Assembly: GCA_002746975.1 (NCBI GenBank)
Contig: NVXE01000005.1
Coordinates: forward strand, 145,617-187,456
Source: Bacteroidota bacterium
GTDB lineage: Bacteria > Bacteroidota > Bacteroidia > Flavobacteriales_D > Sanyastnellaceae
DNA: 41,840 nt
Direction of reading: 5' to 3'
The notes beneath the pieces were generated by a model, which was given only the letters and a program-made list of their open reading frames with translations, was not told where the DNA came from and did not search any database. Below, piece by piece: positions 8,166 to 16,650 of the stretch (positions are counted from its first letter, which is position 1; each line of letters opens with the position of its first letter). A program made the translations under genes and the position numbers.

Positions 8166-10262
8166 ATGAAAAAGAATACTCCCATGAGATTCGCAATTAC
8201 TGCGGGTTCTATTTTTGTGTTGTTTTTTTCTACAAATTATTCTTCTCTTTCAGCCCAAACCCTTCTTCCTGAAGCTGAAATTAACGCCTATAGAATTTTA
8301 ACTCCAGAAAAACTAGTTCCAGGTGTTATTTACTCATTAGACTCTTCATCAATAAGAGGGTTTGCTAGTTCAGATTTGAGTAGAGCATTAAACACACTAC
8401 CTGGAGTTAAAATGGAAACTCGTGGAGATGGAGGTTCTCGTAGACTACATGTTAGGGGTTCATCTTTGCGATCTCCATATTCAGTTAGGAATACAATGCT
8501 GTTTTATGACGGTTTCGTACTTACAGAAGCCGATGGCAACTCTCCATTAGAATTAATCGATCCAGACCTTATAGAATCTATCACACTAGTTACTGGACCT
8601 TCAGCGGCATCCTTTGGAGGGGCGTATGGAGGAGCTTTACAAATCTCTAGTATGAGATATATCAAATCAGGAACTCATGGATGGGCTCACACTCGGTTAG
8701 GAAGTACAGGTGGAGGTGTCGATCTTAGAGATACCGGCGTAGGGTTAATGGGATTAAACAACCGATTTGCTGCTGGAATAAGTCATGGATTTCAACGTGG
8801 CGTAGTCAACTTCTCAGTAATTAATACAGATAACCCTGGTTATAGAACTTGGGAATGGAATAATAAAACTCAGATCAATTTTGCAGCGAGTATATATGAC
8901 GATGCTGGGAACACTCACTCAATAACCGCTATACATTTTGATGGCAATTGGGCACTCCCTGGATCTATTAATCAAGACCAAGTTGATACTATACCTACAA
9001 TATCTCCAGGTTTAAATTACAATGCTCACGTTGCTAGAGTTAGAGATCTCATAGGGTATAAATACCATCGTCTTTTCAATAATGGTCTTAAAATAAAGGC
9101 CTCTATTTTAGGAAGAATCACTTCAAAAAAGAACCCCTACGGGACCTCTCCTTTTTATAAAGGCTATAAAGAAGAGACGGGGTCGGGTTACAGTGCATTA
9201 GCGTCTATCGAAAAACCTATTTACAGGGGGGACGTTTGGAATTTAGATATGGAATTAACATTGATGCAACTTAATGACAATGTGAATATTGCCGAATGGG
9301 AAAGCGCCCCTAGCCCACTCACAGTGATTGTACCCCTCCGATATAACTTAGATATGAAGGCACAACAAAATTTCATTAGTACAAGTTGGATAGCTTCACA
9401 TGATAATGACCTTAGAATCGAAGCCCAAATCGGTTTAAGCAATCGTCAACGGACTACTTCTGGAATCACAATGGTTGAATTAGATACTGTTTCCGTAGAA
9501 ACACCATATTTAAGCGAGAAAACTCACAACACTTTACTTCCTAGACTGGGGATTAGTTGGGAGGTTAGTCCAGGGTTTGTTGTTTTTGCACAAGCAAGTA
9601 CTGGATTTAGTGATCCTACAGCTTTCGAACTCGTAAACCCTGAGGACGGTTTGGTCGCCGAGTTGGATAGCGAAAGTGCATTTGGAATGGAACTAGGTTT
9701 TAGAGCAAAAATCACCTCTGACATAGATCTTCACTCTACAATTTACAGATCAACAGTAAATTCTGCAATTTTACAAGTTATTGCAGAAAATGATGCTGTC
9801 GTATTCCAAAATATTGAGGGCGGACTAATAATGCAAGGTTTTGAAAATGAATTAAAATGGATTGCTTCAGAAAAATTATTTTTTAGAGCATTTGGTTCAT
9901 TGGCGCTACATAGGTTTGGTAATAATACCGATTATTCTGGAAATTCACTCCCAGGAAACCCTAAAGTCTCTGGTGGTATTCAAATTCGATATAACGATAA
10001 ATGGGGAGCCGTCAGCATAGATGCAAAACATATCGGAGAGACACCGTTAAATAATTCGGGGACAGATTATATGGACGCTTATGAAGTTTTCGATGCCTCT
10101 GTTAACTATAACCTTTCATCTGAGATCTTAATTGAATTCGGTGCTAGAAACATCTTAAACGCAGAATACTCGGATTGGCCACAATTAAATGGAGTTTATG
10201 GGAAATACTATAATCCCGCCCCTCCTAGAACCGTATATATATCAGTTCGTTGGGCACTGTAG
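8166..10262 (+). CDS. TonB-dependent outer membrane receptor (non-SusC type)
   Basis: This 698-residue receptor has an N-terminal signal (cleavage near SAQT; the start could also be the ATG at 8184). A plug domain spans about residues 55-165: LSRALNTLPGVKMETRGDGG, RLHVRGSS, then ESITLVTGPSAASFGGAYGG. The rest is a 22-strand-type barrel ending VYISVRWAL. It lacks the CarboxypepD_reg extension of SusC proteins and resembles receptors for iron complexes or other small ligands. It starts 5 bases after the GSDH-like gene, so the two are probably cotranscribed. Its ligand could be a metal complex, cobalamin or a cofactor such as PQQ, but the sequence does not decide. Its stop codon directly abuts the stop of the converging gene, leaving no room for a terminator between them. 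Confidence 0.9.
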   Translation: MKKNTPMRFAITAGSIFVLFFSTNYSSLSAQTLLPEAEINAYRILTPEKLVPGVIYSLDSSSIRGFASSDLSRALNTLPGVKMETRGDGGSRRLHVRGSSLRSPYSVRNTMLFYDGFVLTEADGNSPLELIDPDLIESITLVTGPSAASFGGAYGGALQISSMRYIKSGTHGWAHTRLGSTGGGVDLRDTGVGLMGLNNRFAAGISHGFQRGVVNFSVINTDNPGYRTWEWNNKTQINFAASIYDDAGNTHSITAIHFDGNWALPGSINQDQVDTIPTISPGLNYNAHVARVRDLIGYKYHRLFNNGLKIKASILGRITSKKNPYGTSPFYKGYKEETGSGYSALASIEKPIYRGDVWNLDMELTLMQLNDNVNIAEWESAPSPLTVIVPLRYNLDMKAQQNFISTSWIASHDNDLRIEAQIGLSNRQRTTSGITMVELDTVSVETPYLSEKTHNTLLPRLGISWEVSPGFVVFAQASTGFSDPTAFELVNPEDGLVAELDSESAFGMELGFRAKITSDIDLHSTIYRSTVNSAILQVIAENDAVVFQNIEGGLIMQGFENELKWIASEKLFFRAFGSLALHRFGNNTDYSGNSLPGNPKVSGGIQIRYNDKWGAVSIDAKHIGETPLNNSGTDYMDAYEVFDASVNYNLSSEILIEFGARNILNAEYSDWPQLNGVYGKYYNPAPPRTVYISVRWAL

Positions 10263-12218
10263 CTATTTAACGACTATTTCTACTCTTCTGTTTGCTGCTC
10301 GACCTTTATCAGTACTGTTGGAAGAAATGGGGACAGAACTTCCTACACCAGAGTGAGATAATCTAGATTCTGAAATAGATGACTTAACAAGGAATTCAAT
10401 TACTGAATAAGCGCGAGAAATGCTTAGTTCTAAGTTAACTTCTGTGTTTCCGACATCATCTGTGTGTCCTACAATTTCGACAGAAGTTGTAGGGTTCGTT
10501 TTAAGCCATGAAGCGAGCTTGGAAAGGTCTGCTTGATATCCCGTCTCTAATTTTGAACTTCCACTTTCAAACCTAACGGTTCTCATAGATAAAGTAGCTC
10601 CTGTAATAATTCTTTCTAATAGAACTACCTCATGACGTTCATTACTTGTGGAGTCAATACTAAACACATCGGCTATTTTAAACATATACCCTTCCTTAGA
10701 GACCTCAAAACTATATCTACCTATTTCAGGCAGTGGAAGAATAAATCCATTTGGTGAATTGAACTTATTTGAAATAACTGAGGCCAAAGTATCGCCTGAA
10801 GTAGCATTAATTAATACCACTTTTGCTTCTATAGGTTCTAACGAAACCGCATCTAAAACTACCCCAGAAAGAACTCCAACAGGAGTCGCTTTAACAGAAA
10901 TGGGTAATCTCGCACTCCATAAGTCCAAATCTCCTTTAGAACTAGACCTATCTGTAGCAAAAATTGCGATAGCCCCATCTGGTTCTACCATCAGACTATT
11001 TTCACTATTATGAGTATTTAAAGGGTATCCGAGATTTATTGGAGTACCCCAAAGCCCGTCATCTCCCTTACGAGAAACGAACATATCAAGTCCGCCAAGA
11101 CCTGGATGACCATTGCTACTGAAATACAACGATTTCCCATCTGGGTGAAGAAAAGGTGACTCCTCCTCATACGGAGTGTTAATATTACCAGGAAGACCAA
11201 ACGGGACTCCCCATTTACCATCATCGCCTCTCCTAACACCAAATAGATCACTTCCAGCTCCTCTTGTATGTCGGGCTCTAGCAAAAACCAAAAAATTACC
11301 ATCTGAGGAAAGGGTCGGTTGACTTTCCCAAGCACTTGAGTTTGGTTTACCCAAATTTTCACCTAAAGACCAAACCCCTGTGGTTCTATCAAATTTGCTT
11401 TCAAATAAATCACAACTTCCCTTGCCATTTCTTTTCCCGAAACCGTCTCTAGGACTAGCACAAGCAGTAAAGATTATAGTCATTCCATCTCCTGAAATAC
11501 TCGAAGCGCCTTCGTTAAAAGGGGTGTTTATTCCACTGAGTCTTTTCGCTGAAGTCCAACTTAAATTTTCCAACTTTGATTCAAAAAAATCCTCTTGAGC
11601 ATACTTGCCATTTTCACTTTTCACGCGACGTGTAAATACTAATGTCTTTCCGTTTAAAGTCATCGATGGGTAATACTCAGGATAAACACTATTAACATTA
11701 GAATCTAGCGGTTGAAGAACTAAATTATTAATAGGATTTAAAACTGCTGTAAAAGAAAAATTAAGACCTTCTTTGACCCATCTATATTTAGCTTTTAATT
11801 CATTATTTCTATTTATAGTCCTGAACGTCACCGTTTTTTCAAATTGTTTAATGTCGTATAAACCATCTTTATAATACCCTGATGACCAGTCCAGTTCTGC
11901 AAGAACCAACCACCCTGTTTCGAAAGGCTTGTCATCAATATTGAGAGCTCTTCTAAGATCTATTTTAGCAAGTGAATCTTGGTGTAAGTCGAGATGGGTT
12001 TGGGATGAAAGAAAAAGAGCTTCACTATACTCAGGGAATTTTTTCAATGCTTTTCCTAGTTCATGAAAGGTTTTATCAAAATCTTTCACCGCGTATGCAT
12101 TTATTGCTTTCTCATATGCTTTAGCAGCACTACGAGGAACTTGGGCCGTAACTTGTCCCGAAATTAGAATTAAAAATAACCCCGTAAAAACCGTCAGAAG
12201 TAGATTGTATTTGCTCAC
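10263..12218 (-). CDS. PorE-like OmpA-family protein (TPR, PD40 propeller, regulatory-like domain, OmpA C-terminus)
   Basis: The 651-residue protein begins with GTG at 12218; an in-frame stop lies just upstream, so no ATG is available. A signal peptide (ISGQVTAQ) is followed by TPR-like helices (about 30-100), a PD40/WD40-like propeller (about 165-435, with YYPSMTLNGKTLVFTRR and SPFLHPDGKSLYFSSNG), a carboxypeptidase-regulatory-like domain (about 443-515) and an OmpA peptidoglycan-binding domain (about 540-651, with GHTDDVGN and RAANRRVEI). This order matches PorE, a periplasmic T9SS protein of Porphyromonas that is anchored to peptidoglycan. Bacteroidota carry several paralogues of this layout, so the exact PorE role is uncertain. 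T9SS cargo genes and a PorT-like gene lie nearby. It is transcribed divergently from the phosphoesterase gene, 11 bases away. Confidence 0.85.
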   Translation of the reverse strand: MSKYNLLLTVFTGLFLILISGQVTAQVPRSAAKAYEKAINAYAVKDFDKTFHELGKALKKFPEYSEALFLSSQTHLDLHQDSLAKIDLRRALNIDDKPFETGWLVLAELDWSSGYYKDGLYDIKQFEKTVTFRTINRNNELKAKYRWVKEGLNFSFTAVLNPINNLVLQPLDSNVNSVYPEYYPSMTLNGKTLVFTRRVKSENGKYAQEDFFESKLENLSWTSAKRLSGINTPFNEGASSISGDGMTIIFTACASPRDGFGKRNGKGSCDLFESKFDRTTGVWSLGENLGKPNSSAWESQPTLSSDGNFLVFARARHTRGAGSDLFGVRRGDDGKWGVPFGLPGNINTPYEEESPFLHPDGKSLYFSSNGHPGLGGLDMFVSRKGDDGLWGTPINLGYPLNTHNSENSLMVEPDGAIAIFATDRSSSKGDLDLWSARLPISVKATPVGVLSGVVLDAVSLEPIEAKVVLINATSGDTLASVISNKFNSPNGFILPLPEIGRYSFEVSKEGYMFKIADVFSIDSTSNERHEVVLLERIITGATLSMRTVRFESGSSKLETGYQADLSKLASWLKTNPTTSVEIVGHTDDVGNTEVNLELSISRAYSVIEFLVKSSISESRLSHSGVGSSVPISSNSTDKGRAANRRVEIVVK

Positions 12219-12229
12219 GCCACGAATTT

Positions 12230-12721
12230 ATGAAAAGAATAGGTTTAATTTCTGATACTCACAGTCACTTGGACGAAAGAGTAAAAAAACATTTGAGTAA
12301 TTGCGATGAGATTTGGCATGCAGGTGATATCGGAGATATTCACGTAACTGATGAACTGGCACAAATCGCACCTTTAAGAGCTGTTCATGGGAATATTGAT
12401 GGAGGTGATGTGCGAATTTCCTTTCCTAAAGATTTAATTTTTAAAATTGAAGGCCAAACCGTTTGGATTACTCACATAGGTGGCCGACCTCCTCGCTTCG
12501 CTCCTGGAATCCTAACTGAGCTTAAATTGATAAAACCAAATTTGTTTATCTGCGGACATTCCCATATACTTCTCGCCCAAGGATGCCCTTCCTTCGGTGG
12601 CCTGCATTTAAATCCAGGTGCTGCAGGCATTTACGGAAACCACCAAGTCCGAACTATCATGAGATTTAGCATATCCCCCGATGGCATAACTGATCTTGAG
12701 GTCGTAGAACTTCATAAATAA
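12230..12721 (+). CDS. YfcE/MJ0936-family metallophosphoesterase
   Basis: This 163-residue cytosolic enzyme shows all metal-binding motifs of the YfcE/MJ0936 class: SDTHSH (D9, H11), HAGDIGD, HGNIDG, THIGG and CGHSH, plus a LNPGAAG end. Family members are compact, metal-dependent phosphodiesterases active on simple phosphodiesters in vitro; the physiological substrate is usually unknown. The length is normal for the family. Its ATG is only 11 bases from the start of the divergent PorE-like gene, so their promoters must lie inside or very near the opposing coding sequences. The rho promoter starts right after the stop codon. Confidence 0.92.
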   Translation: MKRIGLISDTHSHLDERVKKHLSNCDEIWHAGDIGDIHVTDELAQIAPLRAVHGNIDGGDVRISFPKDLIFKIEGQTVWITHIGGRPPRFAPGILTELKLIKPNLFICGHSHILLAQGCPSFGGLHLNPGAAGIYGNHQVRTIMRFSISPDGITDLEVVELHK

Positions 12722-12750
12722 TGACTTTTGATAAAAAAGTCGTATATTTG
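12721..12750 (+). promoter_or_regulatory. Predicted rho promoter (Bacteroidota -33/-7 type)
   Basis: TATATTTG at 12743-12750 is an exact match to the Bacteroidota -7 element TAnnTTTG. Nineteen bases upstream of it sits ATG (12721-12723), one mismatch from the -33 TTG and at the usual spacing. Transcription would start near 12757, about 85 bases before the rho start codon. The element directly follows the phosphoesterase stop codon, so rho probably has its own promoter. Confidence 0.55.
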
Positions 12751-12754
12751 ACAC

Positions 12755-12770
12755 GTCTTCATTTGAAGAC
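12755..12770 (+). promoter_or_regulatory. Perfect 6-bp inverted repeat at the 5' end of the rho leader
   Basis: GTCTTC-ATTT-GAAGAC is a perfect dyad with a 4-base loop. It begins 4 bases after the predicted -7 element, so it overlaps or sits at the expected transcription start. It could be an operator or a hairpin that stabilises the mRNA 5' end or takes part in autoregulation of rho. The symmetry is observed; the function is inferred. Confidence 0.4.
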
Positions 12771-12840
12771 ATAGGGTGTTTAGCGGCAACAGTAAAGGTT
12801 GGACGGACACCATTTCCCTAACAGAATTTATTACTTCCTG

Positions 12841-14661
12841 ATGTACGACATCATAGAACTAAACGGCAAAAAGGTCGCCGAACTCCGAGAGATAGCTTCA
12901 AAACTAGAAGTTAAACGTGTAGACAAGCTGAAAAAGCAAGATTTGGTCTACTCTATTCTTGATGAACAAGCATTGCAACCTTCATCTAAGAAGCCTTCGG
13001 AAAAACCAGCACCTCAGTCAGAATCAAAAACTGATTCAAAAAAACCTAACTCTAGAAGAACTCCTGCAAACAAAGCAAAGTCAAACTCTAACAATGAGTC
13101 TGATTCTAAAGAAAAAACTCCTAGAAATAAAAAACCAACATCACGAGACTCTAATTCATCAAAAGATGGAGGTCGTAGACCCAACGAAGGTTTGAGAGAA
13201 AGACGTGATCGTAGAAGAAATGACGACGATTCTAAAGACGAGGCGAAAAAAGAACGAGGCGAACGTCCCGAACGTCCTGAACGTCCTGAACGTCAAGAAC
13301 GTCAAGAACGTCCTGAACGAAAGGATTCTCGTAACAAGCGAGACGAAAGACCTACAAGAGGCGAACGAAATGATCGAGGCGAACGAAATGATCGCAACGA
13401 ACGTACTAGTCGTAACGAGAAAGGTGAAAGAAACGAACGTAACGACAGAAACGAACGCAACAATCCTAACCAAGATCGCCAAAAGAATAGGCCTCGCCCT
13501 AAGGCAGACAAGTTCCTCAGTGAACCTGAAGAGCATGGATACAACTTCGATAACTTAGTAGAAATTGAAGGCGTCCTCGAAGTACAGCAAGAAGGGTATG
13601 CAATTCTTCGCTCAGCTGATTACAATTATTTGAACTCTCCTGACGACGTTTACGTCTCGTCAAAGCAGATGAAAGAATTCTCTATTCAAAATGGAGATAC
13701 AGTTGTTGCAGGAATTCGTCCTCCTCGTATTGGCGAAAAGTTTTACCCTCTAATCAGTGTTAAGTCTGTGAATGGAAGGTCTTTGGAATGGATTCGCGAT
13801 AGAGTTCCATTCAAGTACCTAACTCCACTTTTCCCACAGGAAAAGTTCAACTTAAGCACAGCTCGAGGAGGTATTTCAATGCGTCTTATGGATTTATTCT
13901 CTCCTATCGGTAAAGGCCAAAGGGGTATGATCGTCTCTCAGCCTAAGACTGGTAAGACGACTTTATTGAAAGATTTGGCAAATGCAATTTCTATCAATCA
14001 CCCAGAAGTTTACCTTATAATTCTACTTATAGATGAGCGCCCTGAGGAAGTGACTGACATGAAACGTAGTGTTAACGGTGAGGTGATTGCCTCAACCTTT
14101 GATGAACCGGCTGATAGACACGTTCGAATTGCAAACCTCGTCCTTGAGAAAGCAAAACGAATGGTAGAGTGTGGACACGATGTATGTATTCTACTCGATT
14201 CTATTACACGTCTAGCTCGTGCATACAATACCGTGAGTCCTTCATCAGGAAAGATTCTTTCTGGTGGTGTAGAGGCAAACGCTCTTCAAAAGCCCAAAAG
14301 ATTTTTCGGTGCTGCTCGAAATATCGAGAACGGCGGATCTCTTTCCATAATCGCTACAGCGCTTGTAGATACTGGATCTAAAATGGATGAGGTTATTTTC
14401 GAAGAATTTAAGGGTACTGGAAATATGGAGCTTATGCTGGATAGGCGTATTTCTAACAGGCGTATCTATCCAGCTATAGATATACAGTCATCGGGAACTC
14501 GCAGGGAGGATCTACTAATGGACAAAGAAACTTTACAACGTATTTGGATTTTAAGGAAGCATCTTGCAGACATGAATCCAGTTGAAGCAATGGAGTTCGT
14601 AAAAGGAAGGATTGAATCTACTCGCAATAATGAAGAATTCCTAAACTCAATGAACGGATAA
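12841..14661 (+). CDS. rho: Transcription termination factor Rho with long disordered N-terminal insertion
   Basis: Start chosen at the ATG at 12841 ([15 protein letters not shown]), where the Rho N-terminal helical domain begins; the frame runs up to 12799 without family similarity. The product is 606 residues, well over the roughly 420 of E. coli Rho. Residues 1-46 form the Rho_N domain. About 47-222 is a low-complexity tract of Ser/Lys, then Arg/Glu/Pro/Asn repeats. The RNA-binding cold-shock-like domain follows at about 236-305, then the RecA-like ATPase with Walker A PKTGKTT (K372, T373) and Walker B LIDERPEE (D398, E399). Rho is the hexameric RNA translocase that ends transcription. Long disordered insertions here are known in Bacteroidota, where in Bacteroides thetaiotaomicron the region supports phase separation. 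A DUF4199-like gene follows 10 bases later. Confidence 0.97.
   Translation: MYDIIELNGKKVAELREIASKLEVKRVDKLKKQDLVYSILDEQALQPSSKKPSEKPAPQSESKTDSKKPNSRRTPANKAKSNSNNESDSKEKTPRNKKPTSRDSNSSKDGGRRPNEGLRERRDRRRNDDDSKDEAKKERGERPERPERPERQERQERPERKDSRNKRDERPTRGERNDRGERNDRNERTSRNEKGERNERNDRNERNNPNQDRQKNRPRPKADKFLSEPEEHGYNFDNLVEIEGVLEVQQEGYAILRSADYNYLNSPDDVYVSSKQMKEFSIQNGDTVVAGIRPPRIGEKFYPLISVKSVNGRSLEWIRDRVPFKYLTPLFPQEKFNLSTARGGISMRLMDLFSPIGKGQRGMIVSQPKTGKTTLLKDLANAISINHPEVYLIILLIDERPEEVTDMKRSVNGEVIASTFDEPADRHVRIANLVLEKAKRMVECGHDVCILLDSITRLARAYNTVSPSSGKILSGGVEANALQKPKRFFGAARNIENGGSLSIIATALVDTGSKMDEVIFEEFKGTGNMELMLDRRISNRRIYPAIDIQSSGTRREDLLMDKETLQRIWILRKHLADMNPVEAMEFVKGRIESTRNNEEFLNSMNG
13252..13392 (+). 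repeat. In-frame tandem repeats in rho (9-bp and 18-bp units)
   Basis: Six adjacent 9-base units GAACGTCCT/CAA/CCC lie at 13261-13314, flanked by degenerate copies at 13252-13260 and 13315-13323, encoding Glu-Arg-Pro or Glu-Arg-Gln. A second array has 17 identical bases (GAGGCGAACGAAATGAT) at 13358-13374 and 13376-13392, an 18-base period encoding Arg-Gly-Glu-Arg-Asn-Asp. Units are multiples of three, so copy number can change without breaking the frame. This repetition also produces long spurious antisense reading frames. Confidence 0.9.
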
Positions 14662-14671
14662 CAGACATAAC

Positions 14672-15247
14672 GTGAAACACAATTTCATTATCATATTGTC
14701 TACTCTATTAGGGTGGATACTTCTAAAGTACCTACTACTAGGAAATGTGACTTTCGAAGCATCATTTAAGTACGGTTTTTTATACCATGGCACTGCATTA
14801 TTAACTTTATCTGTTCTTTCTACGGCAAATGGAATACGTGTCTTTGATAAAACTCCTGACTTTCTTGAAGGTTTTAAGCATATTGCCAAAACAGTTATGG
14901 TATATGCTATTGGCGCAACGTTGAGTGTTGGGATTTGGCATAATTTTCTGATGAAAGATGCTACACATGCCCGGTTGCAAAATCTTAAATTACAGATCAC
15001 TAACAATTACTCCTCAGAAGAAGAATATTTAGCAAATGCCAAAGAAAATGGGCTTCCTTCTGATTTATCACTTTCAGAATGGATTACCTCACAACATGAA
15101 GCCGCAGATATTTTTTATTCTGCAAAAACTCAAATCTCATTAACATTAATGGTTTATTTGGTTGTCGGATTATTTATGTCATTTGTAGCTAGCTTATTAT
15201 GGACAAAGGTTTGGGGAGTGCAACAAATTAAACAAAACTCTCGTTAA
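14672..15247 (+). CDS. DUF4199-like integral membrane protein
   Basis: This 191-residue protein begins with GTG at 14672, ten bases after the rho stop. Four hydrophobic segments are visible: about 3-24 (FIIILSTLLGWILLKYLLLG), 31-50, 68-88 (TVMVYAIGATLSVGIWHNF) and 152-175 (ISLTLMVYLVVGLFMSFVAS). A soluble loop between the third and fourth contains NNYSSEEEYLANAKENG. The layout fits DUF4199, a Bacteroidota membrane family of unknown function, but the match is by pattern only. The gene is followed 14 bases later by the PorT-like gene and probably shares its transcript. Confidence 0.7.
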   Translation: MKHNFIIILSTLLGWILLKYLLLGNVTFEASFKYGFLYHGTALLTLSVLSTANGIRVFDKTPDFLEGFKHIAKTVMVYAIGATLSVGIWHNFLMKDATHARLQNLKLQITNNYSSEEEYLANAKENGLPSDLSLSEWITSQHEAADIFYSAKTQISLTLMVYLVVGLFMSFVASLLWTKVWGVQQIKQNSR

Positions 15248-15261
15248 CGGTTAAAGAAATT

Positions 15262-15972
15262 ATGAGTAAGCATCTAGTTATATGGCTTTTATTGGGAATA
15301 TTATCATTCCCTACCCTTGCCCAAACTGGTCGTAAAAACCTCTCATCATTTGACAATAAGCCTTTTCATTTTGGCTTTATTCTATCAGGTAATAGTTCTG
15401 ACTTTCGTTTCAATCTTAACCAAGACACTACCTTCACAAGCAGTTTATACGGAGTTGCAAACGCACCTCAAGGAGGCTTTAATTTAGCACTCCTTGCATC
15501 TCTAAACCTTAGTCGACATTTAAAACTGCGATTTGTTCCAGGGTTAAGTTTCCAGGACAGAGGACTCAATTACTCATTCGGACAACCTTCGGGTGGAGTA
15601 AATACCATTTTACGTAGAACAGAGTCGGTAAATCTTGACGTACCATTACTACTTAAAATAAGAACTGATAGGCTAACAAATTTTGCAGCTTACGCTTTAA
15701 TTGGTGTTAAGTATAGTCGTGATATGCAATCCCAAGAAGGCGTAAACCAACAACTACAAGATGATGACATTCTTCGTATTCAATCTTCTAACATCTCGAT
15801 GGATTTAGGTGGAGGAATTGATATTTTTCTTCCCTTTTTCAAGTTCGCTATAGAATTGAAAACTGAAATTGGTCTCATCAATGTATTGATACCTGACGAT
15901 AGCGACTACGCAAACCCTTTAGAGGGCCTCAAGACGCGTTCATATATTTTCTCTATCTGTTTCGAGGGATAG
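15262..15972 (+). CDS. PorT-like outer membrane beta-barrel protein (type IX secretion)
   Basis: The 236-residue protein has a signal peptide (LLLGILSFPTLAQ) and a compact eight-strand-type barrel: KPFHFGFILSGNSSDFRFNL near the N-terminus, FNLALLASLNLSRHLKLRFVPGLSF, VNLDVPLLLKIRTD, and a last strand YIFSICFEG. This pattern and length fit PorT (SprT in gliding Flavobacteria), a protein needed for type IX secretion. T9SS cargo with matching sorting signals is encoded at 6748-8160, 17448-20288 and 24314-27028, so a T9SS gene is expected. A generic PorT-family/OMP_b-brl_2 barrel of unknown role is the alternative. The ATG at 15262 is the only start giving the signal peptide. Confidence 0.78.
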   Translation: MSKHLVIWLLLGILSFPTLAQTGRKNLSSFDNKPFHFGFILSGNSSDFRFNLNQDTTFTSSLYGVANAPQGGFNLALLASLNLSRHLKLRFVPGLSFQDRGLNYSFGQPSGGVNTILRRTESVNLDVPLLLKIRTDRLTNFAAYALIGVKYSRDMQSQEGVNQQLQDDDILRIQSSNISMDLGGGIDIFLPFFKFAIELKTEIGLINVLIPDDSDYANPLEGLKTRSYIFSICFEG

Positions 15973-15989
15973 TATTTACCGGACACTGT

Positions 15990-16604
15990 ATGTCACTCCC
16001 TCTCGAAAACGACACTTACCTCTCAATAGTAAACAGATGCGAAGGTCTGTACAAGGTAAAAGGATCGAAACACTATGCATACGCCTTTCCTGTATCATCC
16101 GAAGAAGAAATAAAGGAAAAACTCGCTTTAATTAGAGTTGAGCACCACGCAGCACGTCATCATTGTTATGCATGGAGGTTAGGTCATGATGCCTCTAGAT
16201 TTAGATCAAACGATGATGGAGAGCCCTCAAATTCTGCAGGGCCCCCTATTTTAGGAGTCCTCAAATCAAATTCGTTAACCGACGTTCTAATTATAGTAGT
16301 TAGATATTTTGGAGGGACCAAATTAGGTGTAGGTGGGCTTATCGATGCATATCGAACCGCATCGTCAATTGCTATAAAAGCAGGGGATATTGTAGAATTA
16401 CAGCGAACTCAAGAATATTCTGTCACATATCCTTATGATAAAATGGGAGATGTCATGAACGTCTTAAAGCGTGCTGGAATTAGTCCCTCATTAACTGACT
16501 TTCAACTTACTTGCAGACTTGAGCTCACAGTTAGGTTACGAGATTCTGAATCTCTACATAAAAAACTCAAAGATATTGACATGGTGAAAGTCGAACTTCT
16601 TTGA
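15990..16604 (+). CDS. YigZ/IMPACT family protein
   Basis: This 204-residue cytosolic protein carries the UPF0029/IMPACT N-terminal domain: KGSKHYAYAFPVSSEEE, HAARHHCYAWRLG, SNDDGEPSNSAGPPILG and IIVVRYFGGTKLGVGGLIDA. A short C-terminal alpha-beta domain, DUF1949-like, follows. Bacterial YigZ proteins are conserved but their role is not settled; the eukaryotic relative IMPACT regulates Gcn2 in translation control. The length is normal. It lies 17 bases after the PorT-like gene and converges on the methyltransferase gene. I saw no convincing terminator in the 46 bases between them. Confidence 0.93.
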   Translation: MSLPLENDTYLSIVNRCEGLYKVKGSKHYAYAFPVSSEEEIKEKLALIRVEHHAARHHCYAWRLGHDASRFRSNDDGEPSNSAGPPILGVLKSNSLTDVLIIVVRYFGGTKLGVGGLIDAYRTASSIAIKAGDIVELQRTQEYSVTYPYDKMGDVMNVLKRAGISPSLTDFQLTCRLELTVRLRDSESLHKKLKDIDMVKVELL

Positions 16605-16650
16605 CTTTTCATTTTAACTTATTGTCTGTTATATAAGGGAAAATGTGATA

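Noticed and set aside
12799-12840. Upstream start for rho at 12799
   Set aside because: The extra 14 residues do not resemble Rho, and the known N-terminus [15 protein letters not shown] begins at 12841.
13159-13544. Long antisense and alternate-frame reading frames across the rho insertion
   Set aside because: They are by-products of the 9-bp and 18-bp in-frame repeats; their translations are low-complexity Phe/Val/Arg/Ser strings, while the rho frame has clear domains on both sides.
14664-14679. Possible parS site (GACATAACGTGAAACA)
   Set aside because: Only the right half ACGTGAAACA fits the palindrome TGTTNCACGTGAAACA; the left half does not, and the site overlaps the GTG start of the DUF4199-like gene. 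The CCACGTGA runs near 27420 and 28828 encode Pro-Arg-Glu and also lack the outer bases.
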